Shown piece by piece: positions 60,127-64,000 of a DNA stretch of 64,000 nt. This DNA comes from Pseudomonas sp. M47T1. GTDB lineage: Bacteria > Pseudomonadota > Gammaproteobacteria > Pseudomonadales > Pseudomonadaceae. Numbering within the stretch: position 1 is the stretch's first letter; each line of letters opens with the position of its first letter. Location: assembly GCF_000263855.1 (NCBI RefSeq), contig NZ_AJWX01000017.1, positions 62,001 through 126,000 of the forward strand, given 5' to 3'. The notes under the pieces were generated by a model. That model saw nothing but the letters and a program-made list of their open reading frames with translations, ran no database searches and was not told the DNA's origin. The translations under genes were made by a program, and so were the position numbers.

Positions 60127-61080
60127 TCAGGCTCTTGGGTTAGCAGTTGGCCGATGCTCAAGGGCATAGGCTCGGGCGGCGGCGACATCCGCATCGATCG
60201 CCGACTTCAGCGCCTCAAGGGAGGCGAAACGCTGCTCATCACGCAGCTTGTGGTGGAACACCACCGTCAAACGCCGGCCATAAAGGTCACCGGCAAAGTC
60301 CAGCAAATGTACTTCCAGGTGGGCACTGCCATCACCTGCAACGGTTGGCCGCACGCCTATGTTGGCGACTCCCGGCCATAGTGTGCCATCGATTTCAGCG
60401 CTCACCTGGTACACCCCGGTGAACGGCACGCGACGGCGCTTGAGCTGCACGTTGGCGGTTGGCCACCCCAGTTGGCGGGCCAGCTTCTGGCCGTGCAGCA
60501 CCCGCCCGGCAATGCGGTACGGGCGGCCGAGCAATTGCTCGGCCAAGGAAAAATCGGCGGCGGCGAGGGCCTTGCGCACTTGCGTGCTGCTGACCCGCAC
60601 GCCGTCAAGTTCGACGGTTTGCGCCGCCTCCACGGTGAAACCCTGGACCACGCCGGCCTGCATGAGGAAATCGAAATCCCCCAGGCGGTCGCAGCCGAAG
60701 CGAAAATCATCGCCTACTTCCAGGTGCTGCACACCCAGGCCATCGACCAATATGGTGTCGACGAACTCGGCGGCGCTGAGCTTGCACAGGCGCTGGTTGA
60801 AGGCCAGGCACAGCACCCGGTCCACGCCCTCCTCGGCCAGCAGCGCGAGCTTGTCGCGCAGGCGCGCCAGGCGCGCGGGGGCCGTTTCGGGGGCAAAGTA
60901 CTCGCGCGGCTGGGGCTCGAAAATCACCACGCAGCTGGGCACGCCCAACTCCCGGGCACGCTCGCGCAGCCGCGCCAGGATAGCCTGGTGGCCACGGTGA
61001 ACACCGTCAAAGTTGCCAATAGTGGCGACACAGCCCCGATGTTGGGGCCGCAGGTTGTGGAGGCCTCGAACCAGCTGCAT
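60127..61080 (-). CDS. ribF: Bifunctional riboflavin kinase / FAD synthetase
   Basis: 317 residues. N-terminal FAD synthetase domain with ATIGNFDGVHRGHQAIL; C-terminal riboflavin kinase domain with GWPTANVQL and the strand NIGVRPT. Makes FMN and then FAD. ATG at 61080 with AAGAAG upstream. First of the ribF-ileS-lspA-fkpB-ispH string. Confidence 0.95.
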   Translation of the reverse strand: MQLVRGLHNLRPQHRGCVATIGNFDGVHRGHQAILARLRERARELGVPSCVVIFEPQPREYFAPETAPARLARLRDKLALLAEEGVDRVLCLAFNQRLCKLSAAEFVDTILVDGLGVQHLEVGDDFRFGCDRLGDFDFLMQAGVVQGFTVEAAQTVELDGVRVSSTQVRKALAAADFSLAEQLLGRPYRIAGRVLHGQKLARQLGWPTANVQLKRRRVPFTGVYQVSAEIDGTLWPGVANIGVRPTVAGDGSAHLEVHLLDFAGDLYGRRLTVVFHHKLRDEQRFASLEALKSAIDADVAAARAYALEHRPTANPRA

Positions 61081-61197
61081 AACGCGCTTCTTGCTCATAA
61101 AGTGGCCGATTATAACCACACACGGGCGCTGGCGACAGGCGCCACCTCCATGTGCGGGGCAGGAAACCGGAAAACCGACGTTTGACGTGCCGCCGGG

Positions 61198-62736
61198 TCA
61201 GGCCAACCCTCGACGGGCAAAATCCCGCAACCGGAAGCCGAACGCGAACAACACACCGAAATACACTACCACGCCTGTCAATACCAAAGCGCCCAGGCGC
61301 AGGAATCGGGCCAGCATCTGCCCCTCGGACCAGGCCGGCATGAAGTGCATCATGCCCAGCAACACCGCTGCCATGACGATGACAGCCAGCAACAGCTTGA
61401 TAAAGAATTTCATCCAGCCCGGCTGCGGCTGGAACATGTCCTGTTTGCGCAGTTGCCAGTACAGCAGCCCGGCATTCAGGCAGGCACCGCCGCTGATGGC
61501 CAGGGCCAGGCCGGCATGGGCCAGCGAGCCGATGAACGCCAGGTTCATCAATTGCGTGGCGGCCAAGGTGAAGATCGCAATCTTCACCGGCGTGCGAATG
61601 TTCTGCTGCGCATAAAAGCCAGGCGCCAATACCTTGATCAGGATGATGCCCAGCAGGCCCACCGCGTAGGCAATCAGCGCACGCTGGGTCATGGCGGCAT
61701 CGAAGGCGCCGAACTTGCCGTACTGGAACAGCGCCACGGTGAGCGGCTCGGCCAGCAGCGCCAGGGCCACGGCGCACGGCAGCACCAGGATGAAACACAG
61801 GCGCAAGCCCCAATCGAGGATGCGCGAGTACTCGTGGCGGTCTTTATTGGCATAGGTCTTGGCCAGGGTGGGCAACAGGATGGTGCCCAGGGCCACACCC
61901 AGCACGCCGGACGGCAGTTCCATCAGGCGGTCGGCGTAATACATCCACGACACCGACCCCGCCGCCAGGTAGGAGGCGAAGATAGTGTTGATGATCAGCG
62001 AAATCTGGCTCACCGACACGCCCAGGATGGCCGGGCCCATCTGCTTCATTACCCGCAGCGCGCCGGTGTCGCGCCAACTGAAACGCGGCAGCACCAGCAT
62101 GCCGATCTTTTTCAGGTGCGGCAGTTGGTACAACAGTTGCGCCAGGCCACCGGCCAGCACGCCCCAGGCCAGCACCATGATGGGCGGGTGAAAATAGGGC
62201 GTAAGGAACAATGCGAAAAGAATCTGGGCAACGTTAAGCAGCGTTGGCGTGAAAGCCGGCACCGAAAAGCGATTCCAGGTATTGAGGATCGCGCCCACAA
62301 AGGAAGACAGCGAAATCAGCAATATGTAGGGAAAGGTCACCCGCAACAGATCAGCGGTGAGCTGAAATTTTTCCGGCGTGTCGGCAAACCCCGGCGCGGT
62401 GGCCCAGATGACGAACGGTGCGGCGATCATTCCCGCCACCGTCACCAGCGCCAATATGAGCGTCAACATGCCGGCCACGTAGGCGATAAAGGTGCGCGTG
62501 GCTTCCTCGCCCTGCTGGTTCTTGTATTCGGCCAGGATAGGCACGAAAGCCTGTGAGAATGCGCCTTCAGCGAAGATTCGGCGCAGCAGGTTAGGCAGCT
62601 TGAAGGCAATGAAAAAGGCATCGGTGGCCATGCCGGCGCCGAAGATACGGGCGATCAGGGTATCGCGCACGAAGCCCAGTACTCGCGAGATCATGGTGAT
62701 GGAACTGACCGCGAACAGCGACTTGAGAAGATTCAT
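61198..62736 (-). CDS. murJ: Lipid II flippase MurJ (MviN)
   Basis: 512 residues, 14 predicted membrane helices; begins MNLLKSLFAVSSITMISRVLGFVRD. Conserved Arg residues of the central cavity (e.g. RVLGFVRDTLIARIFGAG) and FAEGAFSQAFVPILAEY identify the family. Flips lipid II across the inner membrane. The ATG at 62736 is favoured over a longer frame to 62826, whose extra residues fall in the rpsT-murJ regulatory region. Confidence 0.94.
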   Translation of the reverse strand: MNLLKSLFAVSSITMISRVLGFVRDTLIARIFGAGMATDAFFIAFKLPNLLRRIFAEGAFSQAFVPILAEYKNQQGEEATRTFIAYVAGMLTLILALVTVAGMIAAPFVIWATAPGFADTPEKFQLTADLLRVTFPYILLISLSSFVGAILNTWNRFSVPAFTPTLLNVAQILFALFLTPYFHPPIMVLAWGVLAGGLAQLLYQLPHLKKIGMLVLPRFSWRDTGALRVMKQMGPAILGVSVSQISLIINTIFASYLAAGSVSWMYYADRLMELPSGVLGVALGTILLPTLAKTYANKDRHEYSRILDWGLRLCFILVLPCAVALALLAEPLTVALFQYGKFGAFDAAMTQRALIAYAVGLLGIILIKVLAPGFYAQQNIRTPVKIAIFTLAATQLMNLAFIGSLAHAGLALAISGGACLNAGLLYWQLRKQDMFQPQPGWMKFFIKLLLAVIVMAAVLLGMMHFMPAWSEGQMLARFLRLGALVLTGVVVYFGVLFAFGFRLRDFARRGLA

Positions 62737-62908
62737 CGAAAGATTTTTCTGCCTTCTGGACAAAGAGCAGCGCGAGAATGCGCGCAACTGTGCGATACTC
62801 CGCGCCGCATCAGCAGGCAGAGCCAAAACTCGCGAGTTTACAGGTCATGCGACAGAAGTGAATCATCACTTTCGAGAGTGACCACTCAGCGGAACGTCTC
62901 ACGCACCC

Positions 62909-62937
62909 TTGACAAGAGATTCAGTCATCGGCATGAT
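62909..62937 (+). promoter_or_regulatory. Sigma-70 promoter of rpsT
   Basis: TTGACA (62909-62914), 17 bases, CATGAT (62932-62937). About 45 bases upstream of the GTG start; an extra A/T-rich block follows before GAGGAG. Confidence 0.65.
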
Positions 62938-62987
62938 TCGCGGCCTATTTTGTTTGCTATTTAAAAAGTCTTTCGAGGAGCTCGACG

Positions 62988-63263
62988 GTGGCCAACTCAC
63001 CTTCCGCCAAAAAACGTGCAAAACAGGCTGAGAAGCGTCGCAGCCACAACGCCAGCCTGCGTTCCATGGTCCGCACCTACATCAAGAATGTAGTCAAAGC
63101 CATTGACGCAAAAGACGCCGAAAAAGCACAAGCTGCTTACGTTCTGGCCGTGCCAGTCATCGACCGTATGGCCGATAAAGGCATCATCCACAAGAACAAG
63201 GCTGCTCGCCATAAAGGCCGTCTGAATGGCCACATCAAAGCACTGGCTCAGGCTGCCGCCTAA
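62988..63263 (+). CDS. rpsT: 30S ribosomal protein S20
   Basis: 91 residues. VANSPSAKKRAKQAEKRRSH start, rich in Lys/Arg, three-helix bundle bound to 16S rRNA. The start codon is GTG, with a strong GAGGAG upstream; E. coli rpsT similarly uses a weak start for translational self-control. Ends in a terminator. Confidence 0.97.
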   Translation: MANSPSAKKRAKQAEKRRSHNASLRSMVRTYIKNVVKAIDAKDAEKAQAAYVLAVPVIDRMADKGIIHKNKAARHKGRLNGHIKALAQAAA

Positions 63264-63282
63264 GCTTAATGCTTGATGTAAC

Positions 63283-63309
63283 AAAAACCGACCTCAGGGT
63301 CGGTTTTTT
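63283..63309 (+). terminator. Rho-independent terminator of rpsT
   Basis: AAAAACCGACC and GGTCGGTTTTT arms followed by a T-run, 20 bases after the stop. Confidence 0.92.
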
Positions 63310-63380
63310 GTTGCCCGTAGAAAAGCCATTTCGGCACACCACTCGACATAGCCTTCAGCATCTACCTGCCCCCCCCCTCT

Positions 63381-63477
63381 AGCTGCCGCCAGGCTGCGAA
63401 GGCGCGCACAGCGTGCCCGCGATCGATATGGCACCGCCGCAGGCCCTGCGGACCTTTTTCGCAGCCTTGCGGCAGCT
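63381..63477. repeat. Palindromic repeat, family C
   Basis: AGCTGCCGCCAGGCTGCGAA ... TTCGCAGCCTTGCGGCAGCT flank about 60 bases; same layout as 47716. Confidence 0.75.
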
Positions 63478-63498
63478 CCCGGGGGGCTATATCACGAG

Positions 63499-64000
63499 CT
63501 AGAACGAGATCAGGCCCTGGGACACGGCGATGCCGATAGCGTGCCCGCGGTTGGTGGAGCCCAGCTTGTGGCCGGCGTTGGCGATATGGAAGTCCACCGT
63601 GCGCTCGGCACAACCCACGATGCGACCTATCTCCCAACTGGTCTTGCCCATGCTTGCCCAGCCCAGGCATTCAGCCTCCTTGAGCGTCAGGCACGACTCG
63701 GGCGCCTGCTCGATTGCCATGCGCCGCTGCAGACCCTCGATAAGGTAGGGCACCAGCATGAACAGCAACCCCAGATCTTCATCACCGCCGGACTGCGCCA
63801 CCCCTCCTTCTGCCGAATGCGCGACGCTCAGCGAGCCCACCAGCGTCTTTCCGCGCAACGGAATACTCACCCCACCGCGCAAGCCGTGCACCCCCAGAGC
63901 CTCCCAGTAATCCTTCGAGCGGCCGCGCGCCCGACGCTGGGCACGCTCCCAGAATAATGGCTTCAGATGCTGGCGACAGTGGCGGGCAACAGGATCCAGT
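63499..64000 (-). CDS. LuxR-type transcriptional regulator, truncated by the window edge
   Basis: The frame runs off the right edge, leaving about 166 C-terminal codons. The visible part has the end of an autoinducer-binding domain (a DPVARHCRQHLKPLFW stretch and GLRGGVSIPLRG) and a LuxR helix-turn-helix (LTLKEAECLGWASMGKTSWEIG ... AERTVDFHIANAGHKLG). The D-P-V and Trp positions fit the AHL pocket. No luxI gene is visible here, so it may be a solo receptor. The C-terminus ends AVSQGLISF. Confidence 0.85.
   Translation of the reverse strand, partial: LDPVARHCRQHLKPLFWERAQRRARGRSKDYWEALGVHGLRGGVSIPLRGKTLVGSLSVAHSAEGGVAQSGGDEDLGLLFMLVPYLIEGLQRRMAIEQAPESCLTLKEAECLGWASMGKTSWEIGRIVGCAERTVDFHIANAGHKLGSTNRGHAIGIAVSQGLISF

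Overview
This window is chromosomal DNA from a fluorescent Pseudomonas of the P. putida group or a close relative. The support is high GC, abundant palindromic intergenic repeats, and gene order matching what I recall of Pseudomonas genomes (speC, piuC/piuA, ampD/ampE, nadC, pilA-pilBCD-coaE-yacG, ndh, clpB-pgeF-rluD-bamD, pilSR, minor pilins, ispH-fkpB-lspA-ileS-ribF, murJ, rpsT). Nothing looks like an intact phage, integrative element, insertion sequence or CRISPR array. Identities come from reading motifs and recalled families; no search was run.

Layout. 1-1673: end of an OpuC-type compatible-solute ABC transporter. 2069-4705: ornithine decarboxylase behind a structured leader, a Sel1-repeat protein and the 2OG-Fe hydroxylase PiuC. 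4736-9725: a Fur box, a TonB-dependent siderophore receptor and an inner-membrane PepSY-flavoreductase fusion, together an iron-uptake module. 10145-18467: a small orphan gene, a toxin remnant, the fructose PTS operon fruBKA with its divergent regulator cra, and tatD. 18508-24619: ampD-ampE, a DUF1631 gene, nadC and an EAL phosphodiesterase. 25330-31233: tRNA-Thr, two tandem type IV pilins under a perfect sigma-54 promoter, and pilB-pilC-pilD-coaE-yacG. 31361-34967: envelope and respiration genes ending in ndh. 35293-37604: histidine ammonia-lyase with an overlapping HutC-like regulator and an operator inside its promoter. 37769-38186: four tRNAs (Asn, Pro, Lys, Pro). 38540-44771: clpB with a sigma-32 promoter, pgeF, rluD, bamD. 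44761-55398: pilS-pilR, thiO, the minor-pilin operon fimU-pilV-pilW-pilX-pilY1-pilE, and fimT. 55378-64000: ispH, fkpB, lspA, ileS, ribF, murJ, rpsT and a LuxR-type regulator cut by the window edge.

The dominant theme is type IV pili. The window holds the pilin genes, assembly ATPase, platform protein, prepilin peptidase, the PilS/PilR two-component system that would act on the pilA sigma-54 promoter, and a priming complex with PilY1. The retraction ATPase and secretin are not here. The tRNA-Thr to pilC stretch is visibly AT-richer than its flanks and returns to normal at pilD, which suggests exchange of the pilin segment. The most interesting items are this replaced pilin block with its second pilin, the unusual fimT, the self-contained hutH-hutC unit, the degenerate tRNA-Thr, the terminator lodged against a duplicated tRNA-Pro, and the speC leader.
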